DNA of 24,002 nt from positions 1-24,002 of IMG/VR virus record IMGVR_UViG_3300030099_004243; one strand, written 5' to 3'. How positions within the stretch are numbered: position 1 is the stretch's first letter; each line of letters begins with the position of its first letter. The notes beneath the pieces were generated by a model, which made no database searches, was not told the origin of the DNA, and saw only the letters and a list, made by a program, of their open reading frames with translations. Position numbers and translations under genes: made by a program. The stretch comes from a virus. Positions 12,779-21,340 of the stretch are shown one piece after another.

Positions 12779-15700
12779 ATGGCTCAAAAAATAGTAGACC
12801 CTCTTGGAAATTTAGTAGAGGTTGAAGAAGCAAAAAAGCCGGGAGATAATATACGAACTGGTATTGTAAACAATGTATTTAGAGACCCCGCTGGAAACAT
12901 AATTAAAGTAGATAAACCTGTAGATGTTGGTTTTAATTTTAGTTCTACATCTCGTAATCCAAAGAAAGATCAAAGAGGTTTTTTTGAAAAGTATGTAACA
13001 GATCCTGTAACTGCAGGTCTTGCAGGTGTCGGAGAAGGTGGTTTTAAAATAGCAGAAGGAACGCTGTCTCTTGGAACTATACTTCTTGATCTTGGTGTAG
13101 GGACTAACTTAACAAGAAAAGTAGAAAAATATTTTGATGATAATAAAATTTTAGATGCTTTAGAAGACAAGGCTGACGAATCATGGACTGGTACAGTCAC
13201 ATCTGTTCTTACACAGTTTGGTGTGCCTGGGGGTGTTGCACTTAAAGCAGCCAATGGATTAATTAAAGCAAGAAATATTGGTGGTAAACTAGCAGGTAAA
13301 ACAGATTTTATTTCTAGAAGACCAAATGTTACAAAGGCTGCCCTTGCAGGCGGTGCAGAAGCTGCAGTGGCAACAAGTGATATGGGTACGCTTGGTGATT
13401 TAATTGGCATGGGTCCTACTCAAACAGATGATAGTGATGACATCAATGCAACTGGACGTGAAGTAGCTTTTAAAAGATTAAAAAATAAATTTAAGTTTGG
13501 TGTTGAAGGTGCGCTTGGTTTTACGTTGTTTGATAATGTTATATTTCCTGTAGGTAAAGTTTTATTTAAAGGAAGTGTACCTGCATTTACTGGTATGTTA
13601 AAACATGTAGGAGTGAATAAAAATAATATTAGATTTTTGGAGTTTGATCCAGATACAAACACCAACGTTTTAAAAGAAAAAGCTCTAGACGAAGGTTTTC
13701 AGTTTAATAAAAATAATATCCTGCGATGGGTAGATAAAAACATTTTATCACCATTTCGTGCAAGAGGTAATTTACCAAAAGAAGTCTTTGAAGCTAATAG
13801 AGAAAAGATAAACACGTTAAGATCTGTGGCCGAAAGAGTTAGAATAGAAACTTTAGACCTAGAAAAAGCTGTACAAGAAGCAATCGATCCTGATGTAGGT
13901 AAATTATATAATAAACTAGATGCAATGGGACTGCGAAGAAGAGAAGAAATGATGGAAAACATCTATGATTTTCTAACAAGTGGTGCATACAAAGCAAAAG
14001 TGGATATTAAAACTGGTGCAAAAATTCCAAAGACAGCAGAAGAAATAGCAAAAGCTTTACCTGATAACATACCAAAAGAGTTATTACCTTCAATAACAAA
14101 GATAAGAAACTCGATCGATGAAATGAGTAAGGCTCTTTCTGAAATGCCAAACTTTACCATGAAAGGTGGCGCAGATTTTCAAAACGTTGTGGCTGCTAAC
14201 ATAGGTGAATACATGACAAGATCGTATAGATTGTTTGGTACTAAAGTAGAAAGAGAACAATGGATCAACACTTTAAATAATACACCAGAAGGACAGAAGA
14301 TAATAGAAAAAGCAAAAACATACATTAGAAATAATAATAAAGACATGACCGAAGAGGCTGTTGAACAAGAATTTAGAAGTATGTTAGCAGACGAAAAAGA
14401 AAGTGTTTTAGGTGGTGCCATAGCAAAGTATTCCAAATATGATGACGCAATTAAACAAGTAAGACAGGATATACCTGAACCGCTCAGAGCTTTACTTGGT
14501 GAGATAAAAGATCCTATAAAACAGTACATGAGAACCGCAGCTAAAATAAATACGTACGTAGCTGACACAAACTTTTTCAATACGTTATTAAAGAAAGGAA
14601 AGAATAGATTTTTCTTTGAACCACCAAAACAAATAAGAGGGCAACAACCTAGTAGTGTTCCAATAGGTGAAGGTGGTTTAGAGTTTGGAACTACAATCGT
14701 TTCTGATGGTCCTTTAAACGGTTTTAAAACAACTCCTGAAATTGCAAAAGCATTAGAAAACATAAGTAATTCAAGAAAAAATGCAGATGAATTATCTAAC
14801 TTATATTACAAAGTTTTTCTTGCACCAAAAGCGTGGACACAAGAAGCAAAGACAACTTTATCTCCAATCACACATGCTCGTAACATAATCAGTGCAGCAT
14901 CTTTTACAGGTATGAATGGTAATTTTTTTACAAACCCACTTCGATTTATGGAAGATTTTAAAGAAGCTTACAAAGTTGTTACAGCTAGATCTAAAAGTGC
15001 AATTGAATCTGACATGGGTAGAAAATATTTTAAAAATTCTGGTGACTATGAAAAATACAAAGATGAGTACATGAAATTACAAAATCTTGGTGTTGTTAAT
15101 ACTAGTGCAAGATTAGGAGAACTAACACAAAGTTTGGATGAAGTAACCGCAGGACTACAAAATCTTACAGAAACGGGGAAAATTTTTACAATACTACGTG
15201 GATGGGGAGACAAAACAGGGTTTAATAAAGCACGTGGAATTGCAAGAACCTTGTATCAAGCAGAGGATGACTTATACAAAATACAAAACTTTTATTCTGA
15301 GTCACGTAAATTTAGAGGTGTGTATGAAAAAATGTACAAAGAAAATCAAGCAAAGTTTTTGAAAGATTTTGGTGACGAGATTGCAAGAGTAAATCCTACT
15401 CTCACAAGAGACGAAGCCCTCGCTTCAATGCGAACTCAAGAGGGATTTGACAGATTTATAGATTTAAAAGCTGCAGACACAGTTAAAAACAATATTCCTA
15501 ACTATGATTATATTGGTTCGTTTGGTCAAACATTAAGAAGACTTCCTGTAGGTAACTTTGTATCTTTTCCTTTAGAAATTATTCGTACTAGTTTTAACAC
15601 ACTAAAACAGGGTATTAGAGAAATTACAGATCCAAGTGGTAAACTTGTTGGAATAGGAACAACTAGACTTGCAGGGGTAGCTACATTCGGAGTTGCTTTA

Positions 15701-16930
15701 GGTAAAGGATTAGAAGAAGGAGCACAACTAGTTGCTGGTGTATCTAACGAACAGCTAAATGCATTGAGAGAATATCTTCCAGAGTGGTCTAAAGATTCTA
15801 CTCTCATACCTATTAAACAAGGTAATCAATTATACTACATAGATTTTTCTCACACCAATGCATACGACATTTTAACTTTACCTCTTCGAGCTGCTATGAA
15901 TGGTTTTGATGAATCAAGAGACAAAGGTGCAGGTGTTCTTGCAAGTTTCGATGATGCAGTCATAAGAGCAGCATCCAAGTTTGCAGCACCTTTTGTTGAA
16001 GAATCAATAGCAACACAATTTCTTGCAGATGTATTTGTTCGTGGCGGTTCTACTGCAGAGGGTAGAAGACTATGGAATCCAGAAGATGAAATAGGGACAA
16101 AAATATCTAACACTCTTGCGGAATTATTTAGAACAGCTTCGCCAGGATCTATTAAACAATTTCAACGTTTGTATCTATCAGGTATCGGACAGAAAGATCA
16201 ATATAACAGAGGCTTTAAGTTTTTAAATGAAGCGTCTGGTTTACTTGGATTTAGAATTCAAAATCCTTTTATTCAAGATGGCATAAACTTTAAAATATCT
16301 GATAACAAAAGAGCATTAACTAATTCTAAAAAATTATTTACAAGTGTTGCTTATAGAGCAGATGCTACATCAGCAGAGATTGTCGATGCATATAATAAGG
16401 CAAACGCAGCTAAATTAAGAAATGATCAAAAATTATTTAAACAAATACAAGCAGCTAAAATATTAGGTTTATCTGACAGAGAAATTAGAGCAGTAATATC
16501 TGAAAGATTCTCTAAAAATGAAGCTGCTAATCTACTCAGAAATCGTTTTACACCAATAAAAGTATCCGATTTTGCTTTTCAAAGAATGAAAGAGAACTCA
16601 CAGGCAAGAGATGGTAGTGATGTTAGTAGATCAGTTAGAAGAATAACCAACGGCATATACAGAAACTTATTTAGAACAAATATATTTGATGATGTGGGCG
16701 GTTTATTTAAAGATTCATTCAATATCATAGAGTCACCGCCTCTTGTAACAAGGCCTAAAACCTCGGATGCTAGCCCTATAATAGGTGATCAAAGCAGTCT
16801 AACGGCACCCGTTGTTCCTGTTACACCAATAGAACTACCAGGTGGAGGAACTTTATCACCATCAGATAGATCTCAACTTGCCAAAAGTGGAGATATTGAT
16901 ATAACAGAAGCACTATCAAGGAGAGCATGA
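12779..16930 (+). CDS. Very large virion protein, probable internal/ejection protein
   Basis: At 1383 aa this is the longest protein in the window, with a clear AAGGAG before ATG. The N-terminus carries two copies of a short motif (DPLGNLVEVEE and DPAGNIIKVDK). Long charged helices follow, interspersed with Gly-rich hydrophobic segments (near residues 80-110 and 230-255). At about residue 695, SPITHARNIISAASFTGMNG starts a region I recognise from giant proteins of marine phages. It is followed near 900 by YDYIGSFGQTLRRLPVGNFV and a strand-rich stretch ending YIDFSHTNAYDILTLPLRAA (about 1025). I see no lysozyme, transglycosylase or polymerase motif. Position and size match T7 gp16-like or other large ejected proteins by analogy, not by demonstrated homology. 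Its stop overlaps the next ATG by 4 nt. Confidence 0.6.
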   Translation: MAQKIVDPLGNLVEVEEAKKPGDNIRTGIVNNVFRDPAGNIIKVDKPVDVGFNFSSTSRNPKKDQRGFFEKYVTDPVTAGLAGVGEGGFKIAEGTLSLGTILLDLGVGTNLTRKVEKYFDDNKILDALEDKADESWTGTVTSVLTQFGVPGGVALKAANGLIKARNIGGKLAGKTDFISRRPNVTKAALAGGAEAAVATSDMGTLGDLIGMGPTQTDDSDDINATGREVAFKRLKNKFKFGVEGALGFTLFDNVIFPVGKVLFKGSVPAFTGMLKHVGVNKNNIRFLEFDPDTNTNVLKEKALDEGFQFNKNNILRWVDKNILSPFRARGNLPKEVFEANREKINTLRSVAERVRIETLDLEKAVQEAIDPDVGKLYNKLDAMGLRRREEMMENIYDFLTSGAYKAKVDIKTGAKIPKTAEEIAKALPDNIPKELLPSITKIRNSIDEMSKALSEMPNFTMKGGADFQNVVAANIGEYMTRSYRLFGTKVEREQWINTLNNTPEGQKIIEKAKTYIRNNNKDMTEEAVEQEFRSMLADEKESVLGGAIAKYSKYDDAIKQVRQDIPEPLRALLGEIKDPIKQYMRTAAKINTYVADTNFFNTLLKKGKNRFFFEPPKQIRGQQPSSVPIGEGGLEFGTTIVSDGPLNGFKTTPEIAKALENISNSRKNADELSNLYYKVFLAPKAWTQEAKTTLSPITHARNIISAASFTGMNGNFFTNPLRFMEDFKEAYKVVTARSKSAIESDMGRKYFKNSGDYEKYKDEYMKLQNLGVVNTSARLGELTQSLDEVTAGLQNLTETGKIFTILRGWGDKTGFNKARGIARTLYQAEDDLYKIQNFYSESRKFRGVYEKMYKENQAKFLKDFGDEIARVNPTLTRDEALASMRTQEGFDRFIDLKAADTVKNNIPNYDYIGSFGQTLRRLPVGNFVSFPLEIIRTSFNTLKQGIREITDPSGKLVGIGTTRLAGVATFGVALGKGLEEGAQLVAGVSNEQLNALREYLPEWSKDSTLIPIKQGNQLYYIDFSHTNAYDILTLPLRAAMNGFDESRDKGAGVLASFDDAVIRAASKFAAPFVEESIATQFLADVFVRGGSTAEGRRLWNPEDEIGTKISNTLAELFRTASPGSIKQFQRLYLSGIGQKDQYNRGFKFLNEASGLLGFRIQNPFIQDGINFKISDNKRALTNSKKLFTSVAYRADATSAEIVDAYNKANAAKLRNDQKLFKQIQAAKILGLSDREIRAVISERFSKNEAANLLRNRFTPIKVSDFAFQRMKENSQARDGSDVSRSVRRITNGIYRNLFRTNIFDDVGGLFKDSFNIIESPPLVTRPKTSDASPIIGDQSSLTAPVVPVTPIELPGGGTLSPSDRSQLAKSGDIDITEALSRRA

Positions 16931-18360
16931 TGAGCAAACGTGGAAGCAGAAGAGGAAGACCAGCGAAGGATAAAAAGAAAACTTTTAAGGAATTCAGAGC
17001 TAGCAACAGGCCAACAAGAACTAACAGAAGAACAACGACCAAGTTTGACGATAGTGGTAGAGAGTCTGGCATTAGAGCTGCTAAAACTACAACTACAACT
17101 AGTAAGATAAAAGGTTTAGAACAAAGTGTTGGTAGTCTTGATAGACGAATTAATGAAGCTCTAAAACAAGGTAATACAGACTTAGCAAAAGATCTTCGAT
17201 CAAGATTAAATAAATTTACGACCAGACTGGGTGATGAAAGAGCGATAAGAAGTGGTGGTGTGCTTAGATCAAATGATGGTAGAGTTGTTAGAACAAGTGC
17301 TGGCCGTCCTGTGCTTACAAGTGAGGGGTTCGATATTTTTAATAAAACAAAAGACATGGATTTCCTAGATCCAACAAGAAATCTTATTAACAAGTATCCA
17401 GATCAATATGCAAAAATGTACCCTATAACTGATCAATTAAGACGAGGTTTACCTGGAATTAGAGCTGCCAAAGAGTTTCTTGGTATGGATGATAAAAAAC
17501 AAAAATTTACTGACAGTAAAATGCCAGGAATACGTTATCCTTTAGATAAAACTTTTGGTGCAGGAGAAGGAATAGAAGCGGTGATGGACGATAGAATAAT
17601 AGCAGGTGAATTTGACAAAGGATTAGACGTTGCACCAGATGCTGTGTCTTCTGTTGATATAACAGGAAGAGCTATGGATGTAGCACCGCCAGGTGTTCCT
17701 TTTCAAACTATGGTTGATTCAGATCAGCCATCTTTTCCTACTATAGTTAATCCAACAGAATATGATTTAAGCACCGCTGATATGGATAAAGAAGTTGCAT
17801 TAGGTGATGATAGTTATAAAACCGTAAAAGCAGATGCATTTGTGCCAAAAGTAGTTGATTTTGCAGACTTTCAAAGAGTTAATCCAAAACTTCTAGATTT
17901 AACTCAGCCAAGCTTTGCGGAGTTAGATCAAGAGTTTCAAAAAGAAAGTTTACAACAAAAAGAACCTCCTAAAATGACAACAATGTCTGGTTCTGATTTT
18001 GTTAATCAAGTTGCACAAAATAATTTACAATTAAAAGAAAATGTAATTAATAATCCTAGTTTAAATAATACTCAAAAACTAGCGATCGTAAATCAAATAG
18101 ATAATTTAACACAGTTTCAGCCGATGATTGATCAAACAAGTATACTAGATGTTGACCCTGGTCAGTCAATGTTTCCTACTGCAAGTATTAACGCACTTAA
18201 TCAGGCCAACCCAGAAAGTGAAGCCGCAGCTTTAGAGATATTAAACTCACTAGATAATCAAAATCAAGGGTTTAATTTGCTTGATTTTTTAAGTGATTCG
18301 CTTGATGCTAACCCAGATCAGCCAGGAACTCAATTTTTTAATTTAAATCCTATTCGATGA
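16927..18360 (+). CDS. Hypothetical virion-module protein with basic disordered N-terminus
   Basis: A 477-aa protein. The first 60 residues are strongly basic and disordered (SKRGSRRGRPAKDKKKTFKE, then RPTRTNRRTTTKF), suggesting nucleic-acid binding. The next 60 form a helical stretch (IKGLEQSVGSLDRRINEALK), and the C-terminal half is acidic and low complexity, rich in Asn, Gln and Asp. The gene opens with two ATGs. The first (16927) overlaps the upstream stop, while the second (16930) is six bases from AAGGAG and is equally likely. No domain is recognised. It ends the run of presumed internal virion proteins and shares ATGA with the following mini-gene. Confidence 0.5.
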   Translation: MMSKRGSRRGRPAKDKKKTFKEFRASNRPTRTNRRTTTKFDDSGRESGIRAAKTTTTTSKIKGLEQSVGSLDRRINEALKQGNTDLAKDLRSRLNKFTTRLGDERAIRSGGVLRSNDGRVVRTSAGRPVLTSEGFDIFNKTKDMDFLDPTRNLINKYPDQYAKMYPITDQLRRGLPGIRAAKEFLGMDDKKQKFTDSKMPGIRYPLDKTFGAGEGIEAVMDDRIIAGEFDKGLDVAPDAVSSVDITGRAMDVAPPGVPFQTMVDSDQPSFPTIVNPTEYDLSTADMDKEVALGDDSYKTVKADAFVPKVVDFADFQRVNPKLLDLTQPSFAELDQEFQKESLQQKEPPKMTTMSGSDFVNQVAQNNLQLKENVINNPSLNNTQKLAIVNQIDNLTQFQPMIDQTSILDVDPGQSMFPTASINALNQANPESEAAALEILNSLDNQNQGFNLLDFLSDSLDANPDQPGTQFFNLNPIR

Positions 18361-18512
18361 AGAAGAAAACAAAACAAGATAAAAAGATAAGTAAAGTTAT
18401 GCGAGAATTTAAAAAAGGTAAACTTCCAATTGGTAAATCCAAAAAGAAAGTTAAGTCTAGAAAACAAGCGATAGCTATTGCTTTAAGAGAAGCTGGAGTT
18501 AAAAGAAAATGA
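18357..18512 (+). CDS. DUF6496-like Lys-rich mini-protein (51 aa)
   Basis: A complete short gene joined by ATGA overlaps to the genes on both sides. The product is strongly basic (MKKKTKQDKKISKVMREFKK...KSRKQAIAIALREAGVKRK). The pattern KVM-x-EFK-x-G-x-L...KV-x-S/N-RKQAIAIAL-x-EAG is the signature of the DUF6496 family as I remember it, frequent in marine phages and also found in bacteria. The function is unknown. The charge and RKQAIAIALREAG helix suggest DNA binding or packing, perhaps inside the capsid. Confidence 0.75.
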   Translation: MKKKTKQDKKISKVMREFKKGKLPIGKSKKKVKSRKQAIAIALREAGVKRK

Positions 18513-18712
18513 ACCTGTCAATGCGTGATTGGATATGGGTCATGGGTATTGTAGCTGGTATTGCTACAACGTACGGTATGATGTCATCACGAGTCACGGC
18601 TCTTGAATCAAAGATAAAAGATTTAGATATGTTGCGTATCGATTCACGGCTCTCGGTCATTGAGGTACAAGTCATAGAAATAAACGAAAAGTTAGATAAG
18701 CTACTAGATTAA
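18509..18712 (+). CDS. Single-TM coiled-coil protein, holin-like candidate
   Basis: A 67-aa protein with a short basic N-terminus, one membrane segment at about residues 7-26 (DWIWVMGIVAGIATTYGMM) and a heptad-rich coiled coil from 28 to 66 (SRVTALESKIKDLDMLRIDS, then LSVIEVQVIEINEKLDKLL). This shape is typical of small phage membrane proteins annotated as holin-like or spanin-like, but no lysozyme neighbour is in view to support lysis. It begins on ATGA shared with the DUF6496-like gene. Its TAA overlaps the stop of the convergent gene, so nothing separates the two transcription units. Confidence 0.6.
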   Translation: MNLSMRDWIWVMGIVAGIATTYGMMSSRVTALESKIKDLDMLRIDSRLSVIEVQVIEINEKLDKLLD

Positions 18713-18915
18713 GTTTCTTTATTAATATCTTCAATACACTGCACTTTGAACGTAAAATATTTGTTCATTTCAAACTTCATGAAGTTACGACCCATTTTTT
18801 CACACGATTTTAGATCCATAAATTTATCCTGCAACACCATTTGATTACCAGTATAGACCCATGAATCACCATTAAAACCCCATAAGCTTACCACCAATAC
18901 AAATATCTTAGTCAT
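18709..18915 (-). CDS. Small exported/membrane-anchored protein
   Basis: A 68-aa protein starting at the ATG at 18915, which overlaps the nuclease stop by 8 nt. An upstream GTG at 18945 would add ten residues but disrupts the signal-like N-terminus. Residues 1-15 (MTKIFVLVVSLWGFN) look like a signal peptide or signal anchor. The mature part contains two Cys (SCEKMGRN and KVQCIED) that could form a disulfide in the periplasm. Such two-cysteine mini-proteins are common near phage lysis or exclusion functions, but no homology is claimed. The AAGG directly before ATG is too close to be a good ribosome binding site, so coupling to the nuclease gene is likely. Confidence 0.45.
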   Translation of the reverse strand: MTKIFVLVVSLWGFNGDSWVYTGNQMVLQDKFMDLKSCEKMGRNFMKFEMNKYFTFKVQCIEDINKET

Positions 18916-19210
18916 CCTTATAGAAGTAGCATTTTCCAGTTTCACTTACCATCAATAATTTTACACCCATTTTCTCCTGTGAATCAGAAACCTTTCTTGT
19001 AATTTTATATCCAGCAAATCTTCCTGTTTTTCTAGTGCTTTCACTCTTAACGTCTATCTTAATAATCTCACCATTTTCTCCTAAAGCTATCAAGTCACAC
19101 GGTCCAAGACCGCTGACATTATCAAAGACGTAATACTCTTGAGCTGTGAGCCACTCTATCGCTCTTAGATGATTTAGAAATCCTTTTTGATGTTTCTTAT
19201 CCAACTTCAC
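18908..19210 (-). CDS. PD-(D/E)XK-like endonuclease, possible Holliday-junction resolvase
   Basis: A 100-aa protein with the compact endonuclease pattern: a first helix containing Glu19 (HLRAIEWLTAQEYYVF), then GLGPCDLIALGENGEIIKID with Asp39, and IDVKSE giving Asp53 and Lys55. This is the E...D...(D)xK arrangement of PD-(D/E)XK nucleases. A conserved-looking VKLLMVSETGKCYFY strand follows. It would cleave DNA during recombination, repair or phage genome processing. The start is GTG at 19210, overlapping the polymerase stop by 14 nt; the first in-frame ATG is at residue 81, too late to be the start. It lies directly downstream of DNA polymerase in the replication operon. Confidence 0.65.
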   Translation of the reverse strand: MKLDKKHQKGFLNHLRAIEWLTAQEYYVFDNVSGLGPCDLIALGENGEIIKIDVKSESTRKTGRFAGYKITRKVSDSQEKMGVKLLMVSETGKCYFYKDD

Positions 19211-21077
19211 CCCAAGAAGGACCCATCTCGCAATCTATTTTTGAGGGAACTCTTAGAGGAATTGTATTCTCCATGATTTCAATAATTTTTTTCTTTTGAT
19301 TTTCACTATACACGGAAATATCTAATTCGTCATGAACCTGTATTAAAGGTGTTATGCCTTCCTTAAAAATATCTATCATTGCTTTTTTAGTTTGATCTGC
19401 AGCAGATCCTTGTATCAAGCGATTTAACGCTCTGTATGTAAAAGCACGGCGTATCCGATTGATACCTCCATGTTCATTCTCTGCCTGTTCTCTAGGCAGA
19501 GGTTTGTGAATTCCATATGTTGAGGGCTCCCACAAATCAAAACGACACTTGCGACCAAGTAAAGTTCTAATAAACCCTTTGTCTCCAGCTCTTCTTTGCG
19601 TCCCATCTGTCAATACTTTTACAAAAGGAACGGTGGTATGATATTTTTTAAAAACCTCTTGAGCATCGTCCATATCTAATCCTAGTTGAGAACTAAGTTT
19701 ACCTTTGCCCATGCCATACATCATACCTAAATTAATAGTTTTAGCTGTCTTACGATCTATGTCAGCCATATCAGCTACTATCTGATGAAAATCAGTATCC
19801 TTCTCATTGTTATAATCATCCAATAATTTTTGCACAGTGCCCACATCCCAAGTTGTTGACTCACTAACGAGAGCCCCATAATGAATTAATAATCTAGGTT
19901 CCTGTTGCGAGTAATCAAAACATCCCCACTGCTCTCCTTTTTCTGGTATAAAAAGTTCTCTTATCTTTGGACCTATGTCTTTGTTACGAGCTGGCATCTG
20001 TTGTAAATTAGGGTTTTGCATACTCAATCTCCCTGATATAGTTCCACCAGTTTCAGATCTTAATTGATTAACATCAGCATGTATACGACCATTATGAGTA
20101 TGTTTTAAAATAGAATCTACAAATGTTGTTCTTGCTTTATTTAATTCTCTTGCTTTTACTATATTCTGCGCAAACTCATGAGAGTGAGTTGCTAAAAAGT
20201 TTTTGTCAAAGCTTGGTAATCCTGTTGGTGTTTTGTTATATTTTATTTTAAGTTTATCAAAAGCTTTTGCGATTGATAAAGGTGCTAATATCTCTACTTC
20301 AAAACCACATATCTTATAAAGTTCTTGTAATATTTTTTTCTCTGATTTCTCAAAATCTATTTTAATTTTCTCTGCCTTTTCTGTATCGATAGCAACACCT
20401 TTCTTTTTCATAGCAAACAAAACATGAAATAGTTCAGACTCTACGCTAAAAATTTCTGTCAACTCTTGTTTAACAATCTCTCTTTGTAAAACTTTCCATA
20501 GTTTTAAAGTTATTGAAGCATCTTGCTCTGCATAAGGTCCAACGTACATAGGAGGCAGTTTCCACATCTCGCTCTTTGCATCAACGCCCCATTCTTTTGC
20601 AGCCTCATATAACAAAGTTTCTGATTTTGTTTCCCCCACATATTCTTTTGATAAATCTCTAAGAGTATAATTAAATCTGTTTTCATTTATCAAAGGTGCA
20701 GCTATTAATGTATCTATTATTCTACCATGAACTTTTAAACCCATAGCATCTAGCCATCCTACATCATACATGGCATTATGAAATATCTTATCACAAGGTA
20801 ATTCTAAGATAGGTTTTAGTGCATTAATAAAAATTTTTTTATCTAGATTTCGTCCACCCTCATGTCCAATCGGAAAGTATCCTTGCCAACCATCCACGGC
20901 CAACGCCACACCAATAACTCTACCTTTTTTTGTAGCCCATCCTGGCCCAACACCAGAATTTAAACCATCATCTTTTGTTTCTAAATCAATTGCTATTTCT
21001 TTTGCTTGTCTAAAATCAGGTATTACTTCAGGTGGTATCCATTCACTTGGAGTTTGAAAAAAGTTTCCTTGACTCAT
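19197..21077 (-). CDS. polA: Family A DNA polymerase with 3'-5' exonuclease domain
   Basis: A 626-aa polymerase, of usual length for marine phage PolA, lacking the 5'-3' exonuclease domain. The proofreading domain has ExoI AIDLET (Asp31, Glu33), ExoII HNAMYD (Asp105) and ExoIII YAEQD (Tyr182, Asp186). In the polymerase, SGRLSMQNPNLQQMP (348-362) precedes motif A DYSQQEPR (Asp388). Motif B is RKTAKTINLGMMYG (Arg442, Lys446, Tyr454), and motif C is VHDEL (His582, Asp583). All catalytic residues are present. The residue matching E. coli Phe762 is Leu450, a substitution discussed for marine phages. The ATG shares four bases with the stop of the upstream DUF6378-like gene, and the stop overlaps the nuclease start. 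Confidence 0.93.
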   Translation of the reverse strand: MSQGNFFQTPSEWIPPEVIPDFRQAKEIAIDLETKDDGLNSGVGPGWATKKGRVIGVALAVDGWQGYFPIGHEGGRNLDKKIFINALKPILELPCDKIFHNAMYDVGWLDAMGLKVHGRIIDTLIAAPLINENRFNYTLRDLSKEYVGETKSETLLYEAAKEWGVDAKSEMWKLPPMYVGPYAEQDASITLKLWKVLQREIVKQELTEIFSVESELFHVLFAMKKKGVAIDTEKAEKIKIDFEKSEKKILQELYKICGFEVEILAPLSIAKAFDKLKIKYNKTPTGLPSFDKNFLATHSHEFAQNIVKARELNKARTTFVDSILKHTHNGRIHADVNQLRSETGGTISGRLSMQNPNLQQMPARNKDIGPKIRELFIPEKGEQWGCFDYSQQEPRLLIHYGALVSESTTWDVGTVQKLLDDYNNEKDTDFHQIVADMADIDRKTAKTINLGMMYGMGKGKLSSQLGLDMDDAQEVFKKYHTTVPFVKVLTDGTQRRAGDKGFIRTLLGRKCRFDLWEPSTYGIHKPLPREQAENEHGGINRIRRAFTYRALNRLIQGSAADQTKKAMIDIFKEGITPLIQVHDELDISVYSENQKKKIIEIMENTIPLRVPSKIDCEMGPSWGEVG

Positions 21078-21340
21078 TTTGTTCGCTCATCTATCTCTGC
21101 GGCAACCGCTGCGTAAGCTGCTAGGTCTATGTAATTATCTTTTTTGTGTGCATGCATCAGTCTAGCCACCTTAACTAAAGCCATGCACATTGCTACGTCG
21201 TGAGGTGAAATTTCTTTGCGGAGAAAAACTGACCATAACGCAGCAATGTTCTCATGATTTATAAGTTTATCGCCATATTCTTTTTGACGATCTCCTTTAA
21301 CTAATTCTTTTGCTTGCTCTAAAATATTTTCAGAAATCAT
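21074..21340 (-). CDS. DUF6378-like phage protein (88 aa)
   Basis: An 88-aa helical protein with ISENILEQAKELVKGDRQKE then YGD (residues 2-24), AALWSVFLRKEISPHDVAMC (33-52) and KVARLMHAHKKDNYIDLAAY (57-76). The order (GDRQ-x-YGD...iA.LWS...DV...M...K.aRl....D...DlaaYa) matches the DUF6378 family I remember from phage genomes. Its helical, acidic layout recalls all-alpha NTP pyrophosphohydrolases (MazG-like), but the typical EExxE metal motif is absent, so that activity is not claimed. It is locked between the helicase and the polymerase by ATGA overlaps on both sides. Confidence 0.6.
   Translation of the reverse strand: MISENILEQAKELVKGDRQKEYGDKLINHENIAALWSVFLRKEISPHDVAMCMALVKVARLMHAHKKDNYIDLAAYAAVAAEIDERTK

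Noticed and set aside
12970-17393. Several minus-strand ORFs of 65-194 aa opposite the 1383-aa and 477-aa genes
   Set aside because: Antisense shadows of an AT-rich coding strand; no ribosome binding sites, no family resemblance, rich in Ser, Leu and Pro.
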